This document shows, one piece after another, positions 31,690 through 43,030 of a stretch of DNA of 64,000 nucleotides. The notes under the pieces were generated by a model. The model did not search any database. It was given only the letters and a program-made list of their open reading frames with translations, and was not told the origin of the DNA. The position numbers and the translations under genes are program-made. Within the stretch, counting starts at the first letter, position 1. Each line of letters begins with the position of its first letter. This stretch comes from Miscanthus floridulus (lineage: Eukaryota; Streptophyta; Magnoliopsida; Poales; Poaceae): positions 85,566,462 through 85,630,461 of the forward strand of contig NC_089598.1 in assembly GCF_019320115.1 (NCBI RefSeq), written 5' to 3'.

Positions 31690-32960
31690 TCAGTGTTGCT
31701 TGTGATCCTCTAGAAAATTATGTATGTTTTGAATGGATGTGTCTATACACAGACAATTCCATAGCAATCTAGGTTGAGGTGAAGGGTAACAGTGTAGGTG
31801 TACTCTTAATCTTGATAATGGCAGTGTTCCTAGGCAACAATATAATGAAAACCCCATGTAATGTGGATAGTATAAATTAATGGAACATCAAGCTACATGA
31901 TTAGTTGTAGCCTCCATGGTGATGGTAGTGACGAATCCTGTAACATTTGGTCCAATTTGAATTAGGTCCATAATGGCCAGACTAAGAGTAATATAACAAG
32001 TTCACAAAACCATGTGACTGAAACTGTAACCCAGCCATGACCAAAAGCATAGTCTGTAGAAGTTGCACTGTCCATTGAAGTCTTTGGGTTGACTAGAATC
32101 ATTTGTTGACCGATTGCTTGAGGCGTTCTTTAGTTACCTCAAGAGGCACTTCACAGTAATTGGAGCCGAGATCTTGCATAACCTAGATGGGAAGCATATT
32201 GTCTGATTCTATGCATTGGGCCTTTGCTTTCTCAAGTTCTTGGAGGACTGCTGCTAAGGGGATCTGTTTTTTATTCATTTTCTTTTCTTCCTCCAGCTTC
32301 ATGTGCACAAACCCTTCAGGTTTGTATCACCTGGTGCTTCTTCTTATCTGGTCATCAACTATGGGGGTGCGCTAGCTACTTTTTGGTTCTCTTCTTTTGT
32401 GGGAGTGGGGTGTCCTGCACATTTCCAGACAGATCAACTTCTAATTCTAGTTCTGCCTCTGAGGCTAGGTGTTGGTTTCTGTTGTGTTCTTCTGCTTTGT
32501 CTTAATGAAGGCCCAGACTTTCATAATGAGCTCATCTTTCGTGATGCCAAAAGGAACTAGCTCCCAGTCTATAGGGGTAGCCTTACTACTTTCAAAAGTC
32601 TCAACTCCCTCCTCTATCTGGTTTGGATACAACAACTTTTTGCTGAGGATGATTGGTGCAGCCAGAGTTCTTTGTTCAAAAGCTATTTCCCATGTCCTTT
32701 TGGAGCCTAGGTCAGGCGGTTGTGGAGGTAGGACGTTTGCATTGAAAAGCACAGAAGGTCACAACTTAGCTTCTGAAGGGCTGCTTACTTCAACTGTTCC
32801 TCATCCAGCAACGAGGTAGCATCACCAGAGCTTGATGAACTATCATCTGAGGAGCTACACTGAGTGACCAAGAAAATGGGGATGTCTGGCCCATTTGCAC
32901 TGAAGAAATGCATAGTTGATCCCTATTTCCTATGCGTTTTTAGATTATCATAAACAACGC
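31690..32960. other. Unassigned region between zinc-finger gene and Gypsy LTR
   Basis: No clear gene. On the minus strand, 32752-32465 is open (starts MLFNANVLPPQPPDLGSKRT) with a Pro-rich start and a hydrophilic middle, but I recognise no family. It could be a remnant of the retroelement that ends at about 32978, in which case it would be antisense to it. Confidence 0.4.
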
Positions 32961-33472
32961 CTAAAAACAGGAGGGCATGTGTTTACAACAAGAATTTGCC
33001 AAAGTGCATAACAAACTTCACCATTATGCTCTTGTTGAGGCGATAAAAAAACAAATTTGGATCGTCTCATTTAGAGTTCAGATGAAAAAAATGCACCTTT
33101 CAGGTGCTAACCCAGCCGAAACTGGCCAGGCCGGATTTGCTGCGCTAGGCCATGCCAGGTCCCGTGAAAAACTGCCAGGCCGGTTTCAGGATATAGCCAG
33201 GCCAGTTTTTTCGGTCCGAGCCCAAGTCGAATCTAACTTGATGGAAACTTACCCGCCAATGTGGGTAATTTGTAGATTTCATTTGGAAGATGTTTCCTAC
33301 TATGATAAGATCACTCCCTATATATATATAAGAGGATCATGACCGGTTGAGAGAATCTAACATCCAATCATTGAAAAACACATCTACTACTCTTTTTACT
33401 CGACTTTTACTCCAACCTCTTGTTGTCCAGCGCCTCCCTCGACGAGATTCATTGATGTTCAAGGTGGCTTTT

Positions 33473-36400
33473 TGTAATACCCTAAAATTTGGCCTAGTTT
33501 TAAAAACCACTAAAAATGTGAACTTTTTAAAATTGGCATAGGAAATAATATATATAACCAACCTAAATAATTTTTTTACAAATAAAACCACATAGGAACA
33601 TAAAACCTTAGGTGTGCAACTTTGTTTGTGAATGCTTATTTGGCCTGTTGAACTTATGGTGGCACCCTTTTACACCCTCATGCATTCAAATTTGAATTTG
33701 AAATCATTCAAACATATACATATAAGACATAGGAAATAGAAAAGGGAATTAGAAAATAGGAAAAGCCACTTGGGCTCATTTCCTCCCCTCCCTCCTTTTC
33801 GGCCCGAAGCCGCAGCCCAGCCCTTCCTCTTGCCCCTCCTCTCTCCCGCGCACAAGCCGGCCCAGCAAACCGCGGCCCAGCTCGGCCCGGCCTCGCCCGC
33901 TCTTCCCTTCTCCCCTTCTCTCCCACCGACGCCCTAGGCCCGCCTATCAGCTTCGTCGTCCACCCCGAGCCGGCAAGCCGTACGCGGCCCCGCCGCATCG
34001 TCAACGCTCGCCAGCGCCACCCCGGTGCCAGCGAAGGTCAGCGGAGGCACGGCGACATCAGGACCCCACGGCGCCCCTCTCTTCTCCTCTCCTCCCTCTT
34101 CCCCCGCACTGTGAACGCGTCAACGACAGTGCCATGGTCGTCGCCGTGCAGAGCCACCGGAGTAGCCGCAAAGGCAACTCCGGTGTGCGCACGGGCAAGC
34201 GCTAGCCATGGCGATGTGACCAGACGAGGTCAACGGTGTGGCCACGTGATGGATAAGGATGGCCGCGCGAAATATCTCGTCGTCGGGACACCGGCCTAGC
34301 CAGCCTATAAATAGGCCTGGCCGGCGACGCTCTCGCCTCGCCCTCTCCACCATTAGCTCCGCCACGGGCGGGAACACCCCATCTCCCCCTTTCCCCTCCT
34401 CCTTCCCCTCCTTTTTCATTTTTTCCTTTTCGGGAGTTCACCGGTGCCATTAGCGTCGCTTGCTCCTTCCTTCCTCTCCGCCGCATTTCTGGCCGATTGG
34501 AGTGACCGGTGAGTCCCTGAGCCCTCCCCTTTTCTTTTGCATTAGGTATTAGGTAGTGTAGGCCTCTGTGTAGTGCTGCTCGTGTGAGACCGCTCCGCCG
34601 AGCTACCATGGCCATTGGCCATCGTCGGCGAAGCCACCACGGAGCACCCCGTCACCCCCACTCCACTCCCCTCTCATCCCTTTTCACGTACACATAGATA
34701 GATAGTTAGGATAGAGCCACTATGGCCGAGTTTAGAGCACGACGCCACCACAACCACCCCTGCGAGCCACCACCACTGCCACAGGCACCCGCTGCCGACG
34801 GCGACCCCACCACCGGCCGCGGCTTGCCCCAGCGGACCCCGTCCACCCCTCAACCACCTGTCCCGAGGGCCAACGCCATTGGCGTAAGCCGCTCTGGCGA
34901 GCCCTGCTCCCCTCCCCTGTTTCATCGCCGGCACGGTCACCGCCGACCATCGACCGTCGCCATCCCCCTCTCCCCCTCTTCTTTGTCCCCGCTAGGTGGG
35001 ACCGGAAGGGAACGACGTCACCGCCCCCCCTCCGTCCCCGTCCGTCTTCTCTCTCTCTCCCTCCTTCTCTTAGTGACACAGGGCCCATGGCCTTAACGCC
35101 GACGCTGCCATCACTACTAACGCCAGCACGGGACCCACCTATCACTCACACACACAACACACACACAACGCGGGGTACGCTTAAGAAAACGCTGGGTACA
35201 CCCGGCTAGCGTACACAGAGTGTTATAAATACATTTTCCTAGCTTAGAAGAATTTCCAGAAAATTTGTAAATAAACTAGGTGAAATAAGGAAATTAATTA
35301 TGCAGTTTGCATCCATTTTCATGCACTAGAAAATACATATAAAATTCCACCTAGGTTAATTAGCTATAGGATAAACTTCTAAAATTCATAACATTTAAAC
35401 CATAACTCTGATTTGCATGAAATCACTTCTAAAATCCATCTAAAATCAAACCCTATCATATGCACTTAGGGCCACCATATAGTTCTATGTTTGCTTGGGT
35501 CCTTTTTCTTTTGTGGATAGCGGTAGTCTTATGCGACCGATACGTCCGACAGACGACAATAATCATCTGGAGGACGAAGACCTGAATTACGTAGACATGC
35601 CGGAAGGTGACGACAACGAAGGCAAGTCCTAGCTCCCCTCCCTACCATCTTGCTTTAAAAACCCTAAAATGCTAAAACTTGACTATGAGACTATCACCCT
35701 AGAAAATGAGCTCGGTTGATGCGATATAGTTAAGATAAATGGTTATCTTGTTATTCTATGAGCTCCACATCACGATTAGAATTAGGGATAATAATTGAAC
35801 TTAAACTTTTTTAAACCTAAACTAAACCCCGACATGGGGCGATTGGTGGTAAACTATGGAGGTAGTTTATCATGGCAGGAATGCCTGGATAGGGTTCCTG
35901 TGGGAGATACTCGCCTCGGTCACATAAGGACCGGTTCGTAGTCCCTCTCGCCTAGTGAGCCTTTTCGTACAGCCACATGTCTATATGGGTAGGCTTGATC
36001 CCACACCCTATTAGATAGAAGTATAGTTTCTACTAGGAGGCCGGTGTAGGCAATGGAAGATCAGGAGCCGACACGGGGATAGGTTTTCTTCCGTGTCTGG
36101 TTGGCGTGGATGCTATGTGATCTTCCACGTTAAGTGTTAGGTTTTTAGGCCGCGTTCGAGCCACTGTTTTCTTGGCCATGTTCGAGCAATGTTTTTCTTT
36201 TGTGATGATTTGGTATCATCACGTTTGGGGGGATTTGGTATCTTCCCGGTTTTGTGTTCCAACCCCTGTGAAACCGTGGTAGAGATTATATAGAAATCTA
36301 GGTTAGCTTTCCAAGCGGGTATGGGATCTCGTTAGGTCTGTTTTGTCCACTGATCATGGATGAGGTTGCATCTATCGTGTGGGGAAATTTGTACACCTCT

Positions 36401-37045
36401 ACGGAGTTTTATTAAACAAATTCGAATAGCCATGTCCTTGGAATGGGCAAATGCTAGGATGTGATACTATGATTAGCTTTACTTTTATGTGCAATGAAAC
36501 TGATAATTAATTGATGACTAACCCGGGCACTAATGGGAATGGTAATACTCCGCTAGGACTCACCCTTAAATTATAATCACCACTACACTTCTATTTCCAC
36601 CCATTGTTGGAACTTGGTGAGTACGCATGTACTCACCCGTTGTCAACTCACTGACCTCGGCACAGAAGAAGACTATGACTTCGAAGATGAAGCGTATCGC
36701 GAGGAATAGGATTCCTGTTAGGAGATTCGATCGTAGGAATGTGACATTGAGGCTAGGGTTTCGTCCGCGCTCTAGTTGCTCGTGGAATAGAATGCCGTGT
36801 CGCTGTACAATAATCCCGCTTTAGAGACCACCAATAATGTCGTTTCACGGCCGTAGCTTTCCGCCAACTCTGTAGCCTATGACAATGCCCTTCGGGCCAC
36901 TGTTGTAGACCTTATTTTAGATATCAATAAAGCTCGGAACCTTTTATAATATATCTGTGTACCATCCCTGCGATTAATGCGTATTTGTGCGTGATCCTGG
37001 CGCAAATACGGAAGCACTGAGGACTCTCAAATTGAGGGGCCAACA
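33473..37045 (+). mobile_element. Single 3.57-kb LTR (solo LTR), probably Del/Tekay-type Gypsy
   Basis: It begins TGTAATACCCTAAAATTTGG and ends GAGGGGCCAACA, with 5-bp duplication ctttt at 33468-33472 and 37046-37050. No second LTR copy, gag or pol is found between, so it fits a solo LTR left by LTR-LTR recombination. A TATA box (CTATAAATA, 34305-34313) follows a GC-rich stretch, and a splice-donor-like CCGGTGAGTCC lies near 34506. Very long LTRs starting TGTAAxACCC are typical of the Tekay/Del chromoviruses in grasses (from knowledge of the family). Open frames in the GC-rich part are not genes. Confidence 0.82.
34305..34313 (+). promoter_or_regulatory. TATA box in the solo LTR
   Basis: CTATAAATA within a GC-rich setting, followed about 30 bases later by CT-rich leader sequence. 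Confidence 0.55.
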
Positions 37046-37346
37046 CTTTTCCCATACTAGAGCAACCTTGTTGTGCCTTTCCTCGACGGGTTTTCCCGGA
37101 AGGTGTTCGTGAGCTTTTCGGGTTAAGAATGGGTATCAGATCAGCATGATCGACTTGTTGGTCAACCTTGCTCTTGTAGGGCGTTCTTGGTACGTGCTAG
37201 ACCATGTGCGGCCCCATGCGTGCTAACCCTTACTGATGTGTGACCCGAATTGATGTTAACAATTCTTAAAGTATTCATCACAGAGTCTGTGACAAATTAT
37301 TGTTTCTAAGCTTATAGAAAAGAAAATCTCCGTGTTTTTTAACATA

Positions 37347-38222
37347 CTCCCTTTGTCCCTTTTAAGTGTTGCTGTGGTATGCTTGTTGGTCAACTTTCTT
37401 AAATTTAACTAGGTTTATGAAAAATATTAGCAACATTTGTATCTTCAAATAAGTTTATGAAAATAGATTCAACCATCTATCTAATAATACTAATTGCCGA
37501 TTTTTTTTGCAATTCAAACATTTTTTTGTTAAAATTTCACATTTAATCCATCTTTAGATCCTAAACTCGGTGCCATATGTAGGAGGTTCGGTATGACGTG
37601 GCTGGTGACGTGGCGCTGGCGTGGCTAGAGGTCGACGTCATGATTCACGACGCCGACCTCGGCACTGCGAATCATGGCGCCGACCTCTGAATTCTATCCT
37701 AAACATAAATTATCATGACTTCAATATCCTAAAATTTTACCATGACATGGTCATATAAATTTTGTTGCTTTTTTACTATGAGATAGACATACAGGACATG
37801 TTCGAATTTGGATGCCGATCTCATGGTAAAATCACAGACGTCGCCAGATTTGACATTACCATGTCATGGTAAAATTTTAGGGTGTCCAAATTAAGATAAT
37901 TTGTGGTTAGGGTTAAATTCAGAGGTCGGCGCTATGATTCACGGCACCGAGCTTGGCGCCATGATGCTGTGAATCGTGGCGCCAACCTTTGGCCACGTCA
38001 CCAACCACGCCATTCCGGACCTTCTACCTCGGTGCCATGACCTATGGCGCTGAGACATGTTACCTCGATGCCGCTACGAGCTTAGAGTCTAAAGATGAGT
38101 TTTTTACGTTCAGGGTATAAATGTCAAATTTTGATAAAAAAGCTAAATTGCAAAAGATTAAATATTAATATTTTCTTGTATATATTTGGTTAAAGTTAAG
38201 TATGTTTGAGTTTTAGTTGTCC
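37347..38222. mobile_element. Stowaway-like MITE split by another element
   Basis: Left part 37347 (ctccctttgtccc after TA) to about 37498; right part about 38156-38222 (attaaatattaatattttct, then tatatttggttaaagttaag). The two halves align with the continuous MITE at 24020-24250. The inserted piece is the inverted-repeat element at about 37499-38155. Confidence 0.75.
37499..38155. mobile_element. Inverted-repeat element nested in the Stowaway MITE
   Basis: About 655 bp. The outer ~70 bp on each side are inverted copies (ttttgcaattcaaac... and ...agctaaattgcaaaa, with tttaatccatctttagatcc opposite tctaaagatgag). The interior also folds: caccatgattcacg/gccgacctc motifs recur in both orientations around 37630-37690 and 37925-37995, and a ccatgacatgg/ccatgtcatgg pair lies at about 37738 and 37859. 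No coding sequence. The target duplication could not be fixed, so the superfamily (Mutator-like MITE is my guess) is open. Confidence 0.7.
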
Positions 38223-38225
38223 TTT

Positions 38226-38697
38226 AATGATTGTTATATCTGACCTGAACCCACTTATCAACATTTCATATAAGATTACCCTGGCTGGTGGCACCATTGG
38301 AGGATGAGAGTAGCAAAGACAGAAGCATCATTAACTTTTTAATCTATTTATTTTATCTATGAGAATGCTGAGCCCTAAAAAGCAAATGTAAGATATTCCA
38401 TGCCATGTTGCCAACAAAAACATCCAACCGTTGGATGACCATCTGATTGTTTAGGTTCTCCAACAAAGGAATATCAACATGCATCCAAACTTCTAAAAAT
38501 AATGTTGTAAAAAAAAACTTCTAAAAAGAATAATGTCCACTCTACTATTCAGCCAAAGTGTCGAAAGATGACTTTTCTTCTCCTGGTGCCCCACATGCAC
38601 AGCTTTCTTCTCCCATCTGCCCACACCAACTGTGCACAATCATCTTGCTTCTTCCAATCCTGACTTCCTGAGTGAAAGAGAAGATTAGATCCATCTG
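38226..38697. other. Upstream region of the NLR gene
   Basis: AT-rich, without recognised repeats. Presumed promoter and transcription start of the NLR gene; no unambiguous TATA box chosen. Confidence 0.45.
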
Positions 38698-38734
38698 GTG
38701 CCATCTCCGCTTACTCTCTTATATCTTGCCTCAG

Positions 38735-38824
38735 GTTTCTACCTTCGCTTTCTTCATAATTTCTTTCTTGTTTTACTTCTTTCTTTCTTTTTTTCTTTCG
38801 AATTGAATACCTTGCACTTTGCAG
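38735..38824 (+). other. Likely 5'-leader intron of the NLR gene
   Basis: The sequence TCAG/GTTTCTACC at 38731-38743 is a possible donor, and TTTGCAG ending at 38824 follows a long T/C-rich tract. This would be a 90-base intron just before the start codon. It explains why the frame stays open upstream of the ATG with a Phe/Leu-rich translation (FLVLLLSFFFSFEL) that is not part of the protein. Confidence 0.6.
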
Positions 38825-38844
38825 GAATAATTCCTCTTCTCCAA

Positions 38845-41800
38845 ATGGGCGCTGAATTAACTGTTACGGGATGGTTCTTGTCTCCAATCATACGGGAGAT
38901 GCAAGACTCCGCTTTGGCCTACATAAAGGGGCAATTTAGTTGGAAGAAAGATCAGGAGAAGGATCTTGAACGCCTTGACATCATCCTTACAGAGATCCTG
39001 ACCATCGTGGATGTCATTGAGAAGCGGGAGATTAAGGATGGAAACCAGAGGAGGCTGCTGAGTAAACTTAAAGACGCCATTTACAGCGCTGTTGATGTGC
39101 TCGACAGCTTCCAATACTTGGTCCTGAAGTCCAAGGTCGACAGCCAATCTGCAGTGAGTCGTGTTACCTCATCTTGTATTTACTTGGGTAAACGTTTGGT
39201 TGGTACCGACAAATTCCGGTGGAAGCTAGCAGATATTTTGGAGAAACTAGGCGAGGTCAAAACGACAGCAGATACCTTACTGAAAGTAGTTAATTTTGAT
39301 AATGCTACTGCAAAGTTATTGCCTGTAACACGGCTGCGGGTAACTTCCCCTTTGAAGGAAAATCACCATATATATGGCCGACGGGAAGAGCTAGATAAGC
39401 TGAGAGAGATGTTGTTTGAGATAAGTGATAGTAATACACCCGGACCCAGTAATGCACCTGTACCCAGTTACTCAAGGATTAATGTTGTATCCATTGTAGG
39501 TGTTGGTGGGATTGGGAAGACTAGCCTTGCACAGTTGGCGTTCAGAGATGAGCAACTACGCATGAACTTCAGTCTCAGGATGTGGGTTTCTGTATCTGAT
39601 ACTTATGATGAGATTAGATTAACAAGGGACATTTTGGAGTTTTTAACTGATTCAAATTATCACACTGTTACTGAATTTGATGAATTGCGGAACGCTCTTC
39701 GTGAAAAGTTAGATGGAAAGAAATTTCTTCTCATACTGGATGATGTTTGGTATGACGAGGAAAAAACAAAATGGGAGAATGAACTACTATGGAGCAAAGT
39801 CTTAATGTCTTTAGATACTGGACTGGAAGGGTCGAAGATTTTGGTGACAACTCGAACTGACAAAGCTTGCAGTATTCTACATGCTAGGACACCCCCTTTA
39901 CGTTTGGGAGAATTGGACAGAGAGGATTACTGGTTGCTATTCAGAAACTATGCCTTTGGTGAGAAATATCCAGGGCAATTTCAAGGACTTAAGGAAATAG
40001 GAAGAGAGATCTGTCAGAGATTAAATGGTTTGCCTCTAGCCGCGAAGATAATTGGTCGGCTACTGAATGCTGATTTAGATGTTAGCCACTGGAAGAAAGT
40101 GCTGGAGAGTGATTTATCTGATGATGTCATGAAGGTTCTCAGATTGAGTTACCAACATTTACCTGTCCAATTGAAGCTATGCTTCAGCTTCTGCAGCCTT
40201 TTTCCAAAGAACTGGCGTTTTGATCCTAAAAGGCTTACTGAAATGTGGATTGCACAGGGTTTCGTACAGAAGGAGGATTCATATGACACTGATTTGAATA
40301 TCGAGGATGTAGCAAAGGGCTACTTTGATGAACTTGTGCAAAGATCATTCTTTGAGCGCTCATTGTTGGACCTTCCACAAGAGTATGTCATGCATGATTT
40401 GATCAATGACTTGGCTCGGAATGTCTCCAAGGATGAGTATATCAGGCTTGAAAATGAGAAACAGAAGGAGATCCCACCAAACATTCGCCATTTATCAATA
40501 TCAGCAAATTTGTTAGGTAACATGAAGAAAGCCGAGTTGAGAAATTTGCGTACCTTGATTGTTTGGAGGAAAACATGGCCTTGCTTAGAATTGTCCCTTC
40601 CAGATGATGTATTCAAGAAGTCTAAAAGCATCCGTGTACTGGACTTGAGCGGTTGTTGCCTGGAGAAGCTGCCTACATCAGTGAAAGTTCTTAAACATTT
40701 GCGCTATTTCGCTTTTCGGGTTCCTGAGAGGCCATGGCAAACATCATTGCTTCGGCTTTACCACCTCGAGGTCTTGGTCACAAGAGGACACTCCTGCCGG
40801 TATGCTGAATGTGTCAATCTTCCTGCAAACATGAAGAGGAACCTGCTCAAACTAAGAAAGGCTTTCATTTTCAATGTTGGCGGCGGCACAATATCTGGTT
40901 TTGGAGGACAAACTCTTCTCCGTGGCCATGGGGAGTTCCACGTCAGAAAGGAGAGTGGGTACAGACTAGGTGAGCTAAAGGAGATGAAAAATATCAGAGG
41001 ACAGTTAAAAATTAGATCTCTTGAGAATGTTGAGCATCAGCAGGAGGCAGTTAATGCATGCCTAGATTGCAAAGAGCATATCGAATATTTGGAACTCGAG
41101 TGGAGCATACTTGCAAGGGCTTTGACATCAGATTTAGATTATGATGTGATCAGTGCCCTTAGACCTCACCCTGATCTTGAACGGCTAAAGATCATTGGAT
41201 ATAGAGGGACGAGGTCACCCAGTTGGTTTGAAACAAACTGGCTGACTGCATTGAGTTCTGTAATTCTTGAGAACTGCATGGGTTGGGTACAGTTGCCCCC
41301 TTTTGGTCAACTTCCTCTCCTCAAGTATCTTGAGCTGAGAGGCATGCATGCTGTCAGGCAGATAGGTCAAGAATTCTACGGGAATGGTGACATAAAGGGC
41401 TTTCCAATGTTAGAAGACATCATATTTGATGGCATGCTTAGCTGGGAAGGATGGTCCGGAATCGAAGATGGTTCTTTGCTTCCATGTCTTGAAAGACTGC
41501 ACATAGAGAAGTGTCCTAAGCTTCAACAGATGCCAGCCATTAGTGCAACACCTAGAGTTGAAGTGGAAATAGCTTCTCGTCCCCCACCAATCCCTTGTTT
41601 AATTGATTCACTAATTGCAACAACTTCACAGTTGATCTTTCTAGTCAGCTCCTACAGCTTCTTAAGTGACCTGAACGGTGAGCAGCTCAGTCATGTTGCA
41701 GAGTTGCGCCTGAAGTACTGTTTAGATCCGATGCCAGCTGGTGGGTTTCAGCAACTTAGCTCCCTTGAGGTGTTCCGGATTAGCGACTGTTTAACACTAT

Positions 41801-42357
41801 TTTCATCCAATTGTACAGAAGACCAGGACACAAATTTTCTTCCGCCATCTCTTTGCCAACTTGAAATAGCTAAAAGCAATGTTCAGTCCAGTTTGTTACA
41901 GAGGTACCTGCAAGGTCTAACTTGCCTGTCCACCTTGGTGCTTGATGGTTGCAATTCTATGATCTCATTATCATTTGATTATGGACCCCACCTCCTCCCT
42001 GCTCTGGAAACAATAAACATTAGATATTGTGATGACCTAGCTTCATTAGACGGTTTTCGAAATCTTGGTGCTCTGCGAGAGTTAATTGTTGCAAACTGTT
42101 ACAATTTTTGCTCCTTGCCAGCTGACTTGAATACAGTGGGATCTCTCAACAAATTAGTTATCTGTCAGTGCCCATTGATGAGGTTTCTTCCCCAAGATGG
42201 CCTGCCTGCTTCTATGCAGACTATTTTGTTATCAAATTGCGCTCCGGACCTCGACAGCGAGCTTCAAAGGAAGGAAGGTGCTGAGTGGGAAAAGATTGTT
42301 CATATCCCTGTGAAGAAATTAGAGGTATATGCTGCTTTTCATTCACTTCCCATCTAG
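38845..42357 (+). CDS. CC-NBS-LRR (NLR) disease-resistance-type protein, ~1170 aa
   Basis: A long intact frame from ATG 38845 (MGAELTVTGWFLSPIIREMQ) to TAG 42355. N-terminal coiled coil of about 150 residues with an EDVID-like motif (DAIYSAVDVLD). The NB-ARC domain holds all motifs in order (residues from this ATG): P-loop GVGGIGKTS 219-227, kinase-2 FLLILDDVW 294-302, RNBS-B GSKILVTTRTD 329-339, GLPL 395-398, RNBS-D CFSFCSLFPK 446-455, MHD 516-518. About 600 residues of irregular leucine-rich repeats follow. It is an intracellular immune receptor of the RGA/RPP13-like class, expected to bind ADP/ATP and sense pathogen effectors; the effector is unknown. No frameshift or missing motif is visible, and the coding exon is uninterrupted. 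A possible donor (gaggtatatg) lies near the end, so an alternative C-terminus is conceivable. Confidence 0.93.
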   Translation: MGAELTVTGWFLSPIIREMQDSALAYIKGQFSWKKDQEKDLERLDIILTEILTIVDVIEKREIKDGNQRRLLSKLKDAIYSAVDVLDSFQYLVLKSKVDSQSAVSRVTSSCIYLGKRLVGTDKFRWKLADILEKLGEVKTTADTLLKVVNFDNATAKLLPVTRLRVTSPLKENHHIYGRREELDKLREMLFEISDSNTPGPSNAPVPSYSRINVVSIVGVGGIGKTSLAQLAFRDEQLRMNFSLRMWVSVSDTYDEIRLTRDILEFLTDSNYHTVTEFDELRNALREKLDGKKFLLILDDVWYDEEKTKWENELLWSKVLMSLDTGLEGSKILVTTRTDKACSILHARTPPLRLGELDREDYWLLFRNYAFGEKYPGQFQGLKEIGREICQRLNGLPLAAKIIGRLLNADLDVSHWKKVLESDLSDDVMKVLRLSYQHLPVQLKLCFSFCSLFPKNWRFDPKRLTEMWIAQGFVQKEDSYDTDLNIEDVAKGYFDELVQRSFFERSLLDLPQEYVMHDLINDLARNVSKDEYIRLENEKQKEIPPNIRHLSISANLLGNMKKAELRNLRTLIVWRKTWPCLELSLPDDVFKKSKSIRVLDLSGCCLEKLPTSVKVLKHLRYFAFRVPERPWQTSLLRLYHLEVLVTRGHSCRYAECVNLPANMKRNLLKLRKAFIFNVGGGTISGFGGQTLLRGHGEFHVRKESGYRLGELKEMKNIRGQLKIRSLENVEHQQEAVNACLDCKEHIEYLELEWSILARALTSDLDYDVISALRPHPDLERLKIIGYRGTRSPSWFETNWLTALSSVILENCMGWVQLPPFGQLPLLKYLELRGMHAVRQIGQEFYGNGDIKGFPMLEDIIFDGMLSWEGWSGIEDGSLLPCLERLHIEKCPKLQQMPAISATPRVEVEIASRPPPIPCLIDSLIATTSQLIFLVSSYSFLSDLNGEQLSHVAELRLKYCLDPMPAGGFQQLSSLEVFRISDCLTLFSSNCTEDQDTNFLPPSLCQLEIAKSNVQSSLLQRYLQGLTCLSTLVLDGCNSMISLSFDYGPHLLPALETINIRYCDDLASLDGFRNLGALRELIVANCYNFCSLPADLNTVGSLNKLVICQCPLMRFLPQDGLPASMQTILLSNCAPDLDSELQRKEGAEWEKIVHIPVKKLEVYAAFHSLPI

Positions 42358-43030
42358 TGGGTCCTCAGTCCTGACTTAGTGTGTTACAGGCTCTTTGATT
42401 TACATAATACTTGTTGATCTTTTGCCGATTGTGCATTCACGAAGTCACGTCATTTTATCGTTTATAGTTCTTGTTCCGTAGTTTCCAACAAAATTCAATT
42501 GGTAAAGTGATGTGTCCTTTTACTAATATTTTACCATCTGGTCAGGTAGGGCTCGACGATTTATTGATTATATTTCCGACCAGTTCTTGCTGAGATGCCA
42601 TATATTCTCTGACTAAAAGGTATGTTTTCCTGACCACCATGATGCTAGCAGCTCTTATCAATTCAACTGTTCTGTGCGGACATAGCAAATTATCTGAAGC
42701 TTTTGCTCTATTCCAGGATTGTGGACCCTTCAATGGAAATTGCCTTTGCAGTTTATCCGTTGCAATTCTACAATGAGGGGCAAAAAGAGAAGCAAATGTC
42801 TCTTCAGCTGTTCTCCATTTCTTCTGTAGCTGCTTTACTGTTATTTTTTTTATTGTGAAACTACTGTTACAGCTTTTATACCCTGCCATCCTGTAGATTA
42901 CCATTGAAAGGGATTTCATATTACCATATTCTGAAACTACTATTACAGCTTTGATGCTAGCATGGCAGTTTGGTACAGAATAATTTTTCATGAATGGAGA
43001 CTGGAGTGTTAGCCTGTGCGCAATACATTC
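42358..43030. other. 3' flank of the NLR gene
   Basis: Presumed 3' untranslated and intergenic sequence. A minus-strand open frame at 42542-42991 has no recognisable domain, and I do not treat it as a gene. Confidence 0.5.

Larger units (their letters stand above)
32978..37260 (+). repeat. Second related Gypsy LTR, split by a later insertion
   Basis: A purine tract (cctaaaaacaggagggca) like that at 30061 precedes TGTGTTTACAAC at 32978. The LTR runs to 33472 and probably continues after 37046, interrupted by the 3.57-kb LTR at 33473-37045. It contains TATATATATATAAGAGG near 33320. The right end is uncertain (somewhere near 37260). No interior belonging to it is recognisable to its left. Confidence 0.55.

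Noticed and set aside
32465..32752. Minus-strand protein of 95 codons
   Set aside because: No recognisable domain, no ATG-supported gene structure, and surroundings are decayed.
34111..35145. Open frames in the GC-rich part of the 3.57-kb LTR
   Set aside because: They are LTR leader/U3 sequence with Pro/Arg-rich low-complexity translation and no conserved family.
38698..38844. Hydrophobic N-terminal extension or signal peptide of the NLR
   Set aside because: The upstream frame starts at GTG, not ATG, and covers a likely leader intron; the CC domain begins at ATG 38845.
42542..42991. Minus-strand open frame of 149 codons downstream of the NLR
   Set aside because: No domain, AT-rich 3' flank, probably chance.
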